Source: Manis javanica
Taxonomy: Eukaryota; Chordata; Mammalia; Pholidota; Manidae
Length of the DNA stretch: 64,000 nucleotides
Direction: 5' to 3'
Assembly (NCBI RefSeq): GCF_040802235.1
Contig: NC_133156.1
Span: 139,173,173 to 139,237,172 of the forward strand
Part shown: piece by piece, positions 23,320 through 35,259 of the stretch
Numbering within the stretch: position 1 is the first letter of the stretch
How the letters are laid out: each line of letters begins with the position of its first letter
The notes under the pieces: generated by a model
Database searches by the model: none
What the model was told of the DNA's origin: nothing
Seen by the model: only the letters and a program-made list of their open reading frames with translations
Program-made: the position numbers and the translations under genes

Positions 23320-24360
23320 CAGATGTCATCAACAACTTCCATAGTGGTGTAACAGAGGTATGGACCATGGACTAACACCTTTAGAATGACAGAGAATTGA
23401 CAGAAGGCGTTACCAAGGTACACTGGGTCTTGCTGGGCAGGTAGGCTTGAATCAGACTAAGAAAAGTCAGGTCTTTCCAGGTGGAGAAACTGGCAAAGAG
23501 TCAAAAGCAGTCTTGGCATGCTTGACCTGATGTTGAGGAAGAACCCGTAGAAGACAAACTTGGTCAAGTAAACCTGATCAGAGTTTGAAAGCTCTTGTAT
23601 GACAAACCAAATGTTTTTTCTTAATTTTAGGTGAAAGCCATGCTAATATTTTAGGTTATGGCAGTAAAATTTTTCCATTCTAAAAAAAAATAAGGCTGTT
23701 ATTACTTGTTTGGAGAAGAAAGAGGCTAGAGATGGGCATAGGCACGTGACAATCTCAACAACACAGTGACAGGTGGTGATGTTAATGAGGATACAAGAAA
23801 ACAGACCACCCAGCTATTTAGGGAGCAGACCTTCCAAGGGATTTGGGCTGACTGGGTCTGGAGGATGAAGGGATGAAGGAAGGAACATTAGAGCAACATG
23901 ATTTTTTTTCTGGAGGCACTTGATGCATAAAGAGACAGGTTTGGGGGGAGGGGGAGGGGGATTTGAAGGCTAGTTAGAACCTAAGCATCAGGTGTCTGAG
24001 GGGTAAGCAAGTTGAGACTTGCCTTGGGAAGATAGAAACATGGGTCTTGAGCTCAGAGGAAGGGCCAGGTAAGGAGAAGGAAAGAATGATGGTCCCAGCC
24101 ATGGCAGAGAAAGAACTGACACCAGATTCTGGAGGGTTCCATCCCTGCAGGGTGGGAGGAGATGAGAGACACTGAGAAGGAGCAGGAGAGAGCCACGAGG
24201 CCCCGCTCTAAGCAGGCTGGTGGGATTGAGGAGGAAGGGCAGAAGGCGGCCAGGTAAAGAGAGGGGACATGGGCGTGGAAGAACACAGAAACGCCAATAA
24301 GATGAGGTCGGAGAATAAGCCACTGTATCATCACTTCCCCCTGGCTGTCTTCCAGGCTTT
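23320..24360 (-). mobile_element. LINE-2 fragment, antisense (degenerate)
   Basis: 'gtggagaaactggcaaagag', 'ctggcatgcttgacctgatg' type reading and 'tttgaaagctcttgtatgac' fit antisense L2. The part after 23980 ('gagactgagaagg'-like and 'gaggaggaagggcagaagg') is a plausible continuation into the L2 ORF but less certain. The 148-codon and 110-codon minus-strand frames at 23988-24434 are overlapping frames in this purine-rich block, with proline/serine/leucine-rich low-complexity translations, and I do not regard them as genes. Confidence 0.4.
23943..23960 (+). repeat. G-run tract
   Basis: Three G-runs of 6, 5 and 5 separated by single A residues. The run can be partitioned into four G-triplets and so could fold as a G-quadruplex. 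Confidence 0.7.
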
Positions 24361-24439
24361 CCCAAAGAGACCAAGATTCCTCCATAAAATCGTGTTGCTT
24401 CTAAGCAATACCTCTGCTGATCTGACAAATCCACTGAGA

Positions 24440-25895
24440 TTAGTGGGGCTTGGTTTCCCCTGCTTACTTATTTGTAGATTCCCTACCTTGCTTACTCTTT
24501 GGGTTTTGGTTTCAATTTGAGGACTATCTATAATTACTTATAAAGTACATTACTGGTGCTTATGAGAGAGAGAGATGTTTCCCTTCTATTGTACCATCAA
24601 CCTGATTCCAAGTCTTGAAATTCAAAACTCACTTACCCATTTTTGCTGTATTTTTCTGCTCATATAATACAGAAGATTAAAGACTGAACCTGTGAGAAAA
24701 GCAAAAATTAGTCTTACTTGAAAAACAGTGAATTAAAAAAACACTCTGCTGAGCATTTCTAAAGTGTAAAACCTGTCTAGAACAATGAAACAAAAGTAGA
24801 AAGAATTGAACTCTTGAGAGATGTGGGTAATATAAGGAAAATAGCTGAAAATAGGTGAAAGATGGAAACTGAAGAATCATATAGAGCACAGCCTTATGTC
24901 TAAACATTCTGAATTTCAGTATGTCCCAACAACAGGCCTATGGGACAGCAGTTCATGGTCTATTGCCTTTTAACATTTTACTGTGTGGAATTCATTCAAC
25001 AAGCATCAGTTGAATACCCAACAAAAATACTCCAGTTGCTTTGGGGAATTCAAAATAAGAATATGTTTTGAATTTTTTTTTTTGCCTCCAAACATCTTTC
25101 AAGCTAGTTACACATACTTCAGAATTCATCTGCATTTTCATTTCTCTTTGATTTGCTAGGCTGTGCTAATTCTTACGATGTTTAGTGCATACTTCAAATC
25201 CTTTTACTGTTATTCATATATATATTACAGTTAATCATTCATCAGAGAACTTACCAAGGAGTAAGCCCCTCAATAGTAGGGCTAGGGTGCTTTTTGTTCT
25301 CAAGGGTATTTTGGATGAATGCATGAGAAAGAATAAATGAATAAGTTAGTGAGCATGGTACACAAAGTGTTGAGGGCAATTCAAGGACCATTCAAAAATT
25401 GATATTAGAAATTCTAAGACTGAAGCTAAACAAGTAAGTAATGTTTATTGCCAGTAAAAGAAACATAAATTGTCTTGGTACCAGTAAGTTTTCCCGAAGC
25501 TTAACAATAGATGTTTAACAAATAGTTTTGCATGTATTCTTGTTTCCATATTATGCTGTGGAATCGTCTAAAGGGCTTCCAGCTTCCGTTAACACACATT
25601 TTCTTATATGGATGAATTTCTGGAATTGCAAAATCACCGAAGCCATGAATGTGTTCAAAAGATAGCTAACTGAAGCTGTGGTTTCTAGAAATCAGTATAG
25701 TGGCATGTGACATTATTCTGAATGCTCCAGGAATGTCACTTAGTACAAATGAAATCCAAAGAGAAACCACCTTCTATTTCCAAGCTATCATTCACTTTAA
25801 CATGAAGTGACCATCTTACCTTCTATTCCCTGATTTCCATAACTCTTCCTGGGCAGTGGAAATAATTTTAAATTCTCCCCTTTTCTCTCGGGCAG
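24440..25895. other. Unassigned sequence
   Basis: A (GA)n run sits at 24565-24576. A weak L2-3'-end-like block may occur at 25240-25345 ('tggatgaatgcatgag', 'aataaatgaataag'). Nothing else is recognised. Confidence 0.35.
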
Positions 25896-25987
25896 GATTT
25901 CTGTCTCCAGTTGGCACCTACTAACTGATCCAGGTTGCAACACTGAGAGAGCTCACTCCAAGTGAACCATGTAAACAAGAACTAAAG
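25896..25987 (+). other. Exon-like segment bounded by splice signals
   Basis: A pyrimidine-rich tract ending 'ctctcgggcag' precedes position 25896 and the segment ends 'ctaaag' before 'gtaata' at 25988. This is a good-looking 92-bp internal exon frame. All three forward frames contain stops, so if it is transcribed it would be a non-coding or UTR exon. Splice-like signals are common by chance, hence the low confidence. Confidence 0.2.
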
Positions 25988-28900
25988 GTAATACTTGACT
26001 TACTGTAAAAAACATTTGCTAGCATTATTTTGTGTAAATTTATGTAACTCTAGTTTTGGTGATATATTCTTGAGACAGGTTTGAGTTTTATAGATGGATA
26101 GACAGATAAATGGAGCAATAGGCATTTGATAATCTTTTCAGAGACTTAATTGAGACTAGTTTAAATACATTAATTATTTATTAATACTTAAATACATTTA
26201 ATATTACTAACTTATCATTTTCATTAATTGAGCTTTGGGGCTTTGCTCACCTTTGTCTGAATTTTCTTCAGGAAGGAAGCTCCAAGCAGTAGTAGTGGAG
26301 GCCCACTACGTTGTAAATACAAGAGATCAAAAAGCTGGATCTAACTAAGATTTCTAGATTTTGCAGGCTTCACTGCTAACTCGTAATCCTACATCTCAAG
26401 CAAAACTCCTTAGTCTGCTGCCTGCTCCTTCACCCTCCCCACCACCAAACACACTACCTCCAGAGGTGAGGAAACCACAGGTATCAAAACACTATAGCTG
26501 GGAACATAGCTGGGTCAGCAGGAGCTGGAAGCAGCCTCTCCCCCTAAGGAGCAGTGAGGAGAGAGATCAAAGACTAGGCCACATCCAAGTAAAGGTGCCC
26601 ACTAGGGGGTTTCCTGCACATAACCTTCTAGTCTTAAAATAACTCACCTGGGACCTCTAAAATAGCATTGCTTTTCCTACACTGCTTCTCTGAATATGAG
26701 GAGCAAAACATTGGTCTTCAAAGAAACAAACAGGAAAATTCTTCGAGTAGGTAGATCTGAGTATTGGTACAAAACTATGAAAATTTATTAATTAAAGGTA
26801 AATTTCCTTTAACTGACACAGTTTGGGCATTTAACAGAACTAGGGAGTTTTGTTATGAAAACTTCTTTTGGGGGAAGGAAATGTGTTTGGATTACTAGAC
26901 TTTGTAAGCTTTCCTCATTTCCTATCCCAGGAACCTGCCTGGGCAGAAGAAGTTGAAAAGATGGGGTACACTAGCACCCCATTGCCTGTCTGCCCAGGGG
27001 CAGAACACTCTGGGTCTTCCGATGTCCCCAGGTTTCAAGACAGACAATTTGGAAGCGGTTTTCTTTTTTCCCATCTGTTGCTTTTTCCAAACCTAACAGT
27101 TTAGAGTATACGATTGAAAGAAAGAAGTAGTTACAAAGCAGGAGTAAAGCACCCCCTACTAAAGGTCACCGACTTTCCATTACAAAATGGAATAGACAGT
27201 CTCACTGATTTTCGCAAGGAAATTGATGTTTATTTTTTCATTCTGGCATGTTCCCTGCATGCTTAGCTATTGCAGTGATGACCGTGTTCACCAGTGAAAA
27301 GGGCTTGCTCTTTGGGATATCAAAATAAAACAATTTTTCAAGAGGTGGGTGGGGTTCATATGATTTATCTTGAAACTGACACTCCCAACACTTTCTATCT
27401 GCCAACATCTCCATGTGTTCTGGGTTCCTTTCAAACAAAGAGATTTCTGATTATCCTGGGTTGTTATTGCCATGACTGATGCAAAAGGATATTTATTTTT
27501 ATCCTTGTAGTAGTTTTAAAAAAAATATTCCCAAAGAAAACTCTATTTGTGACTCATAATGTGCTTCACTGTGTCTAATAAGTAGCATTTAGAAATTTTT
27601 ATTTCAAAACTCATTAAAATAAATTATTCATGTACTTCTTTTATCCCTTATTCCAGCCACTTCTCCTCTAAGAAAAAGTATTAGTAAGAAAAAAAAGACT
27701 AATCCCATTTCAATCAGAAGGGTGTTACAGCAAGATTATCCCCATGTATATTTATACATAGTACCTTCTTAAGGGTGTTTGTTTGATGAGTATATTGAAA
27801 TAGCAATCGTTTCACTTAGCAAGCTATTCTCTTTGTTCTATTTTGTGTGTCCTTTACATTCTTTAGGTCACATAGGAGATGAGTATAAAAACACAATTAG
27901 AATTTAACTAATCCCATGCTGTTTATCCTGTTTCAAATGTAATCTTCTTTTCTTCCTTAAACATGAAGAGTCATTAGATAATGGCCCCACAGTGTGGGTG
28001 GAAACTATAAAATAGCGAGCAAAATTTCCTTAAGTCATACAGGAAACAGTTTCACAACTTCATCATAACACATTCTTATAAAGTACCCTAGAAGAATAGA
28101 AAATGGAAAGACAAAAAGGAAACACAATTTTAATTAACTTAATTTCTAAATAGGCTACTTTATGGATGTCAGTTTTTACAGAATCCGTGAATGCCAGAGG
28201 AAAGGACACTGTCCAAAAGCAGGAAAAACAAGCATGTAACAACTGCAATCAGTGATGATCATTTCTAATGAGCCTATGTTCACAGTCTTTTTATAAGTTC
28301 TCGCACTATAAGCTAATCTGCAATAAGGAACTGTAAGGTCAAGAGCTTAATTGCCTAGATGTTCCATTAGTTAACCGTAGCAATGTCTTCCTTTTCTGAC
28401 ATTGTTTAGCAAACTTATGGCATTTGCAGTTCCCTGTCACAAAAGCAAATTAATCAATGCCTATCCTTTCTCAGAGGTGGATAAAGCAAACGTAGGGTTT
28501 AAAAAAAAAGAAAATGATTCTTGAACCTAACCACTTCTAGTGATTTGACATGTAAGAAAAATCATCATTAAAAGCCAATTTCTTGGAGCAGAAGGTCTCT
28601 GCTGAAATAGCTTTCCTTTCTGGGTCACCTCAATTAAAAGTTAATTCCTCTGCAATATACCTACTAGGCAACCATCCACTGTGGTTTGTGAATTGACATA
28701 AATTTGAACCGATTGTCCTACTTCCTGTGTTTAGAAAAAGGTCAGGGGGACAATTACAATGGCAGCCAACTTTGTCTAATCTTTTCATCTTTGGCAGGAA
28801 GTCTGAAATAAATGTTAATTGGGAAAATATAATGCCTGACAGGTAATCTTCCATGTAACCTAAAGAAATTCTTTTTGAAATGGGTTGTCTCTGCCCTTTG

Positions 28901-29055
28901 GGAATGCATATTAACAATCTAAAGTAGGAATTGCAGTGTCCCACTAATGTGCTTAGCATCTGTTCCAGTTTCCAGCACAGCTGAGAGCTCACTTTGGTAA
29001 GAACACACATAATTTCTCAGATACATTTTGGCCTAAGTTCCCATTAAGTTTTAAA
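25988..29055. other. Unassigned sequence, few repeats
   Basis: About three kilobases without a nameable repeat apart from simple A/T runs. Open frames include a 126-codon minus-strand one (28630-29010) with no domain features and a 93-codon plus-strand one (26361-26642). Neither has supporting signals. The low repeat load could reflect unique or constrained DNA. Confidence 0.35.
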
Positions 29056-29071
29056 GGTGGTGGTGGTGGTG
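29056..29071 (+). repeat. (GGT)n microsatellite
   Basis: Five uninterrupted GGT/TGG units immediately before the old L1 sequence begins. Confidence 0.8.
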
Positions 29072-31722
29072 ATAATATAAGCAAGACGGCTGATTGGAAA
29101 GTTCAGGACCCTGTTCCTCCTTAAAAACATCAAATGAAAAACTAGGTAACTAGACTGACTAAGGTAACTTTTTCATAAGTTGTGAAAATCAAAGACCTGC
29201 AGAAAGCAAGCAAACACCCAATCAAGAAAAAGCCACATTCAAAATGGTGGGAATTTCATGATATTTACTTGCCCTTCTCTTACCAACTACCTGTTATGAC
29301 ACAGCACAGTTTGGAGGAAGCAGCGGCTTGATCTGCAGTTACTTCCTGCAAAACAGAGAGAGAAAAATAAAGTGAAACCTATCTGCAGGTTACCTGAGGG
29401 ATTGGTCTCTGAGCCATTTAACTTTAAGTTCAGATCCTCAAAAGTGACCAAGATCTCAAGCTAAGGGAAGCCATGGAAAGCATCAGGTACAGCTCATGGA
29501 GACCACTGCTGGGTGGACGGGAGAGCAGAGAAGAGAGAAAGGAAGAGGTAGAGAACTTATCTGAATAAATAATGGCCAAAAACTTCCCCCATTTAAAGAC
29601 ATACATGGACATACAAATAAAAGCTCAACACACTCTAAGTAGGATAAACCCAAAGACAGCCAAGTGATACATTACAGTAAAACCGTTGAATGCCAAAAAC
29701 AAAGAACGACCCTTGAAAGTGCAAAGAGAAAGGTGACTTTTCACAAGAATCTTCAATTACATTATCAGTGGATTTCTCAGCAGAAGTCTTTCAGGCCAGA
29801 AAAAAATGGAATGATACACTTAAAGAACTAAAAGAACAAAACCTGTCAATTGAGATGTCTTTATCTGCCAAAACTGTCCTTCAGAAATGAGAGAGAAAGT
29901 AATACATTCCACATAAACAAAAAATGGAGGTAGGCCATTACCACTAGACCTGCCCTGAGAGAAATATAAAGAGATTCCTTTAAGTTGAAATTAAAGAACA
30001 CTAAATAGTAATTCAAAACCGTAAAATACAAAGTTCCAGTAAAGGTAAATATGTGGACAGATATAAAAACCAGTATTACTGTAATTTTGGTTTGTAACTC
30101 CACTTTTTATTCTTCCACAAGATTTAAAAGGCAGAAACATTAAAAAAAATGATAAACCCATGTTAACAGGTACACAATATACAAAAATGTAATTTGTGAC
30201 ATCAATAACCCAAAGAAGGATACAGAGCAGCTGTAAAGGAGTAGAGTTTTTGTATGCAACTGAAATTAAGTTGATATCAGTTTAAAATAGGTTGCTATAA
30301 CATTATAATGTTATATATGATCCCATACTAACCACAAAAATATCTGTAGAATATACACAAAAAGAATGAGAAGGGAACCAAAAGTGTCACTATAAAAAGT
30401 CAACAACTAAGGAAGGAAGGAAGAGGAAATAAGGGACAAAAAAGAGAATCAGAAAACAAATAGCAAAATAACAGTAGTAAGTCCTCCCCTATCATAACTA
30501 CTCTCAATGCAAATGGATGAACTCCCTAATCAAAACAGTTTGGCAGAATGAATTAAAAAAAAACAGGATCTAATTATAACCTGTCTATAAGAGATTCACT
30601 TTAGATATAAGGACACACATAGGTTGAAAGTAAAAAAATTTTAAATGATATTCCATACAAATAGTAAACAAAAAAAAAAGAGCAGAGGTGATATCAAATA
30701 GACTTTAACATAAAAAAACTGCTATTAAATAAAATCAACAATAGAAAACAATAAAGAAAATAAATGAAATGAAAGTTGGTTCTTTGCAAAGATGAATAAT
30801 ATGGGCAAGTCTTTGGCTGTATTGCCTAAGTAAAAAAGAAAGAAGACTTAAATCACTAAAATCAGAAATGAAAGTGGGAACATTATCACTGATTTTACAG
30901 AAATAAAAAGAATATAAGACATTTAACAATCATAAGCCAACAAATTGGATAACTTGGATGAAATGGACAAATTCCTACCAAGACTGAATTATGAAGAAAT
31001 AAAAACTCTGAATAGACCTACATTAGAAGATAGAGTTAGTAACAAAAAATCTCCCCACAAAAAAAAAGCCCAGGATAAAACAGTTTCACTATGATTTCTA
31101 CCAAACAATTAAAGCAGAATTAATAGCAACCTTTCTCAAACTCTTTCAAAAATTAAAAGAGGGAACACTTCCTAATTTACTATATGAAGCCAGAATATCA
31201 CCGATACTAACGACAAAGACACTATAGGAAAAGAAAACTATAGACCAATATCCTTAACGAATATTGATGTAAAAATATTTAACAAAATACTAGCAACCCA
31301 AATTCAGCAGCATAGAACAAGAATTATACAACATAACTAAGTGGGATTTATTCCTGGATTGCAAGGATGCTTCAAAATATGAAAACCAATCACTGTAATC
31401 CACCACATTAACAGAATAAATGGGAAAAAACAAACAACCATCTGAACTGATGCAGACAAAAGCATCTGGCAAAATTCACACTCTTTATGATTAAAGAAAA
31501 CACTCAATAAACTAATATAAGGAAACTATCTCAACATAATAAAAGACCATATATGAAAAACCAACGAATAACATTATAAACAATGGTGAAAGACTGAAAC
31601 CTTTTCCCCTAAGTAACAAGACAAGGATGCCCATTTTCACCACTTCTACTCAACATAATATTGGCAGTTCTAGCCAGAGGAATTAGACAAAAAAAGGAAA
31701 GAGAGGTAGCCAAGCTAGAAAA

Positions 31723-31723
<1 letters not shown>

Positions 31724-31769
<46 letters not shown>
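31724..31769. repeat. (TA)n microsatellite
   Basis: About 22 TA units inside the old L1 ORF2 region. It has turned part of a pseudo-frame into a tyrosine/isoleucine run, which is an artefact. Confidence 0.9.
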
Positions 31770-31770
<1 letters not shown>

Positions 31771-32726
31771 CTTCTCCAACAACATGATCTCACATGTAAA
31801 CTGCCCTAAAGTGCATTCTAAAATGGTCAGAAGTAATAAACAAACTCAGGAAAGTTGCAGGATACCAATCAACACAAAAGATCACTTGCATTTCTATACA
31901 CTAACAACAAACAATTCAAAAATAAAATTGAGAAAACAATTCCAGTCACAATAACATGAAAAAGAACAAAGTACTTAATTATAAACCTAACCAGAAAGGC
32001 AAAAGACTTACACTGAAAATTGCAAAACACTACTGAAAGACATTTTAAAAGACATAAATAAATGGGAAAATGTCTGTGTTCATGGATTTGAAGACATAAT
32101 ATTAAGATGACAATATTACAAAAAAAAAACCCTACAGATTCAATGTAATCCCTATCCAATCCAATTACACTTTTGCTGAAATACAAAAATCCATCCAAAA
32201 ATTCATACAATATCTTAAGGGAACTTGACTAACCAAAACAATCTTGAAAAAATGAACAAATTTGGAGGTCTCATACTTCTTGATTTCAAAACTTACTATG
32301 TATCTGCAGTAATCAAAACAGTGTAGTACTGGCATAAAAGCAGACATATGGATTAATGCAATAAAATAGAGAGCCCAGAAATAAACTTTTGCATATATGG
32401 TCAAATGATTCTTGGAAATGGTACTTCGCCATTCAATGGGGAAATGACTGTCTTTTCAACAAATAATGCTGAGAAAACTGAATATCCATATGCAAAAGAA
32501 TAAAGTTAGACCCTCATGTTATACTACATACAAATTAATTCAAAATGGGTTAATGACTTAAATGTAAGACCTGAAACTACCTGAAACTGCAAAACTCCTG
32601 AAAAAAACACATAGGGAAAAAGGAAAAAAAGGCTATTGATATTGTTCTTGATTTCTTGGATATGATACTGAAAACACAGGCAACAAGAGAAAAAAAATAG
32701 ATAAATTTGACTTCATTAAAATTAAA

Positions 32727-32736
32727 ATATTTTGTA
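32727..32736 (+). repeat. Putative target duplication, left copy
   Basis: The 10-mer 'atattttgta' at the left edge of the composite insertion is repeated at 41343-41352. It is AT-rich and short, but lies exactly where the old L1 is interrupted and resumed. Confidence 0.6.
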
Positions 32737-34140
32737 GGGGGCGGAGCCAGGATGGCGGCGTGAGTAAAGCAGTGGAAATCTCCTCCCAAAAACACATAGA
32801 GCTATGAAAATATAACAAAGAAAAATCTTCCTAAAATAGAGACCACAGGACACAGGACAACATCCAGACCACATCCACACCTGCAAGAACCCAGCGCCTT
32901 GCGAAGGGGGTAAGATACAAGCCCCGGCCCGGCGGGACCCAAGCGCCCCTCCCCCTGGCTCCCGGTGGGTGGAAAGAAACCGGAGTGGTTTTTTTTTTTG
33001 GCGAGCGCTTTTTGGAAGCCTTAAAGGGACGGGCCCCCGTTGCTAGGGAGGCAGGGTGGCGGGACCGGTGAGCAGGTGCCTGGGACCGGCGCCTGAGGAC
33101 AAAGAATATCCCGTGTTTCTCCCTGCAGGACCGGCGGGCGGGTGCCTGAGACCGGTGCCTGAGGACAGAGGAAATTGCGCGTTTTCCCCCTTTTTTTTTT
33201 CTCTTTTTGGCGAGCACTTTTTGGAAGCCTTAAAGGGACAGGGACCCCAGTGCTAGGGAGGCAGGGTGGCGGGACTGGTGAGCGGGTGCCTGGGACCAGC
33301 GCCTGAGGACAAAGAATATCCCACGTTTTTCCCTGCGGGACCAGTGGGCAGGTGCCTGAGACCGGCACTTGAGGACAGAGGAAATCGCGCGTTTTTCCCC
33401 TTTTTTTTTTTCTCTTTTCTGCGAGTGCTTTTTGGAAGACTAAAAGGGACAGGGACCCTGGTGCTAGGGAGGCAGGGTGGCGGGACTGGTGAGCGGGTGC
33501 CTGGGACCAGTGCCTGAGGACAAAGAATATCGAGCGTTCCTTCCCTGTGGGACCGGTGGGTGGGTGCTTTTTGGAAGCCTTGAAAGGACAGGGACCCTGG
33601 TGCTAGGGAGACAGGGCAGCAGGACCAGTGAGTGGGTGCCTGGGACCGGCACCTGAGGACAAAAAAAAGAAAAAAAAAATCGCTTGTTTTTTCCTTTTTA
33701 TTTTTTTTTCTTTCTTTCTGTTCCCTCTCTCATTGTTGCTGTTGTTGTTTTGGTTTGGAGAGTGCTTTTTGGAAGTCTTAAAGGGGCAGGACAGGTCACT
33801 TAGACCAGAGGCAGGGAATCTGGGGATCTCTGGGCACTCTAACCCCCTGGGCAGCAGGGAGCACAGAGACCCCCTACGGAGATAAATAGCCTCCTGGCCG
33901 CTCCCCCTCCAACGGGGCTCCACCATTTTGGAGGAACAGCCCCAGCCAGGCCAAGCCCACAGCAACAGCGGAGATAAACCCCAAAGCAACCGGGCAGGAA
34001 GCAGAAGCCCTGTCTGTGCACAGCTGCCCAGCACAAGCAACTAGAGGTCGCTATTCTCCCAGGAAAAGGCTACAAACCAACAAGAAGGGAAGCTCTTCCA
34101 GCGGTCACTTGTACCAGCTCTGCAAACTATCTCTATCACC
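32737..34140 (+). promoter_or_regulatory. L1 5'UTR with internal promoter, CpG-rich
   Basis: This region is GC- and CpG-rich compared with everything around it, as expected of an L1 internal RNA polymerase II promoter, which starts transcription at the first base of the element. A candidate YY1 site, 'caggatggcggc', is at 32749-32760. The centre (33001 to about 33760) is built of tandem monomers described separately. The last 380 bp are single-copy and lead to the ORF1 start. Several open frames on both strands (up to 145 codons) come from the repeated GC-rich units and are not genes. Confidence 0.85.
33001..33780 (+). repeat. Tandem monomers in the L1 5'UTR
   Basis: The word 'gagYgctttttggaagYct' type start recurs at 33001, 33210, 33421, 33560 and 33758. 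Spacings are 209, 211, 139 and 198 bp, so there are about four units of 210 bp, the third being shortened. Each full unit holds two related halves starting 'ggaccggtgagc' and 'ggaccggcgggc' (33062 and 33128 in the first unit), both running into 'gcctgaggaca'. Thus there is a repeat within the repeat. The arrangement parallels the promoter monomers of rodent L1s, though the sequence is not theirs. Confidence 0.9.
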
Positions 34141-35064
34141 ATGAAAAGGCAAAACTACAGGCAGACAAAGATCACAGAGACAACACCTGAGACGGAGACA
34201 GACCTAACTAGTCCTCCTGAAAGAGAATTCAAAATAAAAATCATGAACATGCTGACAGAGATGAAGAGAAAAATGCAAGAGCAATGGGATGAGATGCAGA
34301 GAAAAATGCAAGAGCAGTGGGATGAGATGCAGAGGAAAATGCAAGAGCAGTGGGATGAAGTCCGGAAGGAGATCACAGATGTCAGGAAAGAGATCACAGA
34401 AGTGTAACAATCCCTGGAAGGATTTATAAGCAGAATGGATAAGATGCAAGAGGCCATTGAAGGAATAGAAGCCAGAGAACAGGAACGTATAGAAGCTGAC
34501 ATAGAGAGAGATAAAAGGATCTCCAGGAATGAAACAACACTAAGAGAAATATGTGACCAATACAAGAGGAATAACATTCGTATTATAGGGATACCAGAAG
34601 AGGAAGAAAGAGGAAAAGGGATAGAAAGTGTCTTTGAAGAAATAATTGCTGAAAACTTCCCCAAACTGGGGGAAGAAATAATCGAACAGACCATGGAATT
34701 ACACAGAACCCCCAACAGAAAGGATCCAAGGAGGACAACACCAAGACACATAGTAATTAAAATGGCAAGGATCAAGGACAGGGAAAGAGTTTTAAAGGCA
34801 GCTAGAGAGGAAAAGGTCACCTATAAAGGAAAATCAATCAGGCTAACATCAGACTTCTCAACAGAAATCCTACAGGCCAGAAGAGAATGGCATGATATAC
34901 TTAATGCAATGAAACAGAAGGGCCTTGAACCAAGGATACTGTATCCAGCACGACTATCATTTAAATATGATGGTGGGATTAAACAATTCCCAGACAAGCA
35001 AAAGCTGAGGGAATTTGCTTCCCACAAACCACCTCTACAGGGCATCCTACAGGGACTGCTCTAG
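34141..35064 (+). pseudogene. L1 ORF1 (RNA-binding chaperone), one premature stop
   Basis: ORF1p is the trimeric nucleic-acid chaperone of the L1 RNP. The frame begins at the ATG of 34141 and ends at TAG 35062-35064, 307 codons, a usual length. A TAA at codon 89 (34405-34407) breaks it; a single-base change would account for it. Codons about 35-115 are a Glu/Lys-rich coiled coil that includes a triplicated 33-bp unit. The RRM starts near codon 140 ('NNIRIIGIPEEE'), and the C-terminal domain contains 'EILQARREWHDI', 'RILYPARLSFKYDG' and 'FPDKQKLREF'. No frameshift was seen. The 221-codon antisense frame across it is a shadow. Confidence 0.93.
34270..34368 (+). repeat. 33-bp triplication in ORF1 coiled coil
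   Basis: Three head-to-tail 33-bp units start at 34270, 34303 and 34336 and encode an 11-residue unit reading 'KMQEQWDEMQR'. The copies differ by only a few bases. The third unit departs at its end ('WDEVRK'). Eleven residues is three heptad half-turns and alters the coiled-coil length. Confidence 0.95.
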
Positions 35065-35259
35065 ATGGGAGCACCCCTAAAAAGAGCACAGAACAAAACA
35101 CACAACATATGAAGAATGGAGGAGGAGGAATAAGAAGGGAGAAAAGAAAAGAATCTCCAGACAGTGTATATAACAGCTCAATAAGCGAGCTAAGTTAGGC
35201 AGTAAGATACTAAAGAAGCTAACCTTGAACCTTTGGTAACCACGAATCTAAAGCCTGAA

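Larger units (their letters stand above)
29080..32736 (+). mobile_element. Old mammalian LINE-1 (L1M type), 5' portion
   Basis: Order of parts: 5' region (about 29080-29550), ORF1 C-terminal part ('gtctttcaggccagaaaaaa', 'actgtccttcagaaatgaga', 'taccactagacctgccctga'), a long inter-ORF spacer typical of L1MA/L1MB ('tttgtaactccactttttat', 'gtaatttgtgacatcaataa'), ORF2 start at about 30480, then an internal deletion near 30700-30760 that skips most of the endonuclease, and the reverse transcriptase part to 32736. All frames are broken by stops. The element is cut at 32736 by the composite insertion and resumes at 41353. Confidence 0.85.

Noticed and set aside
23988..24434. 148-codon and 110-codon minus-strand open frames
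   Set aside because: They overlap each other in different frames inside a purine-rich, probably L2-derived block. The length is an effect of composition.
28630..29010. 126-codon minus-strand frame
   Set aside because: No recognisable domain, no splice or promoter signals, and no homology that I can recall.
31661..31954. 97-codon frame with Tyr-Ile run
   Set aside because: The run is the translation of a (TA)n microsatellite inside a decayed L1.
32727..32736. Longer target duplication of the composite (beyond 10 bp)
   Set aside because: Upstream bases differ (aaa versus tat), and the right side lies beside a TA-rich stretch. Only the 10-mer is supported.
32831..34040. Several frames of 80-145 codons in the L1 5'UTR on both strands
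   Set aside because: They repeat with the 210-bp monomers and are GC-rich low-complexity translations. There is no sign that they are selected. An L1 ORF0-like antisense gene was considered but no start context or conserved sequence supports it.
34155..34820. 221-codon antisense frame over L1 ORF1
   Set aside because: It is the mirror of the A-rich, Glu/Lys-rich sense frame, which gives Ser/Leu/Ile-rich antisense translation without stops. A known artefact in L1.
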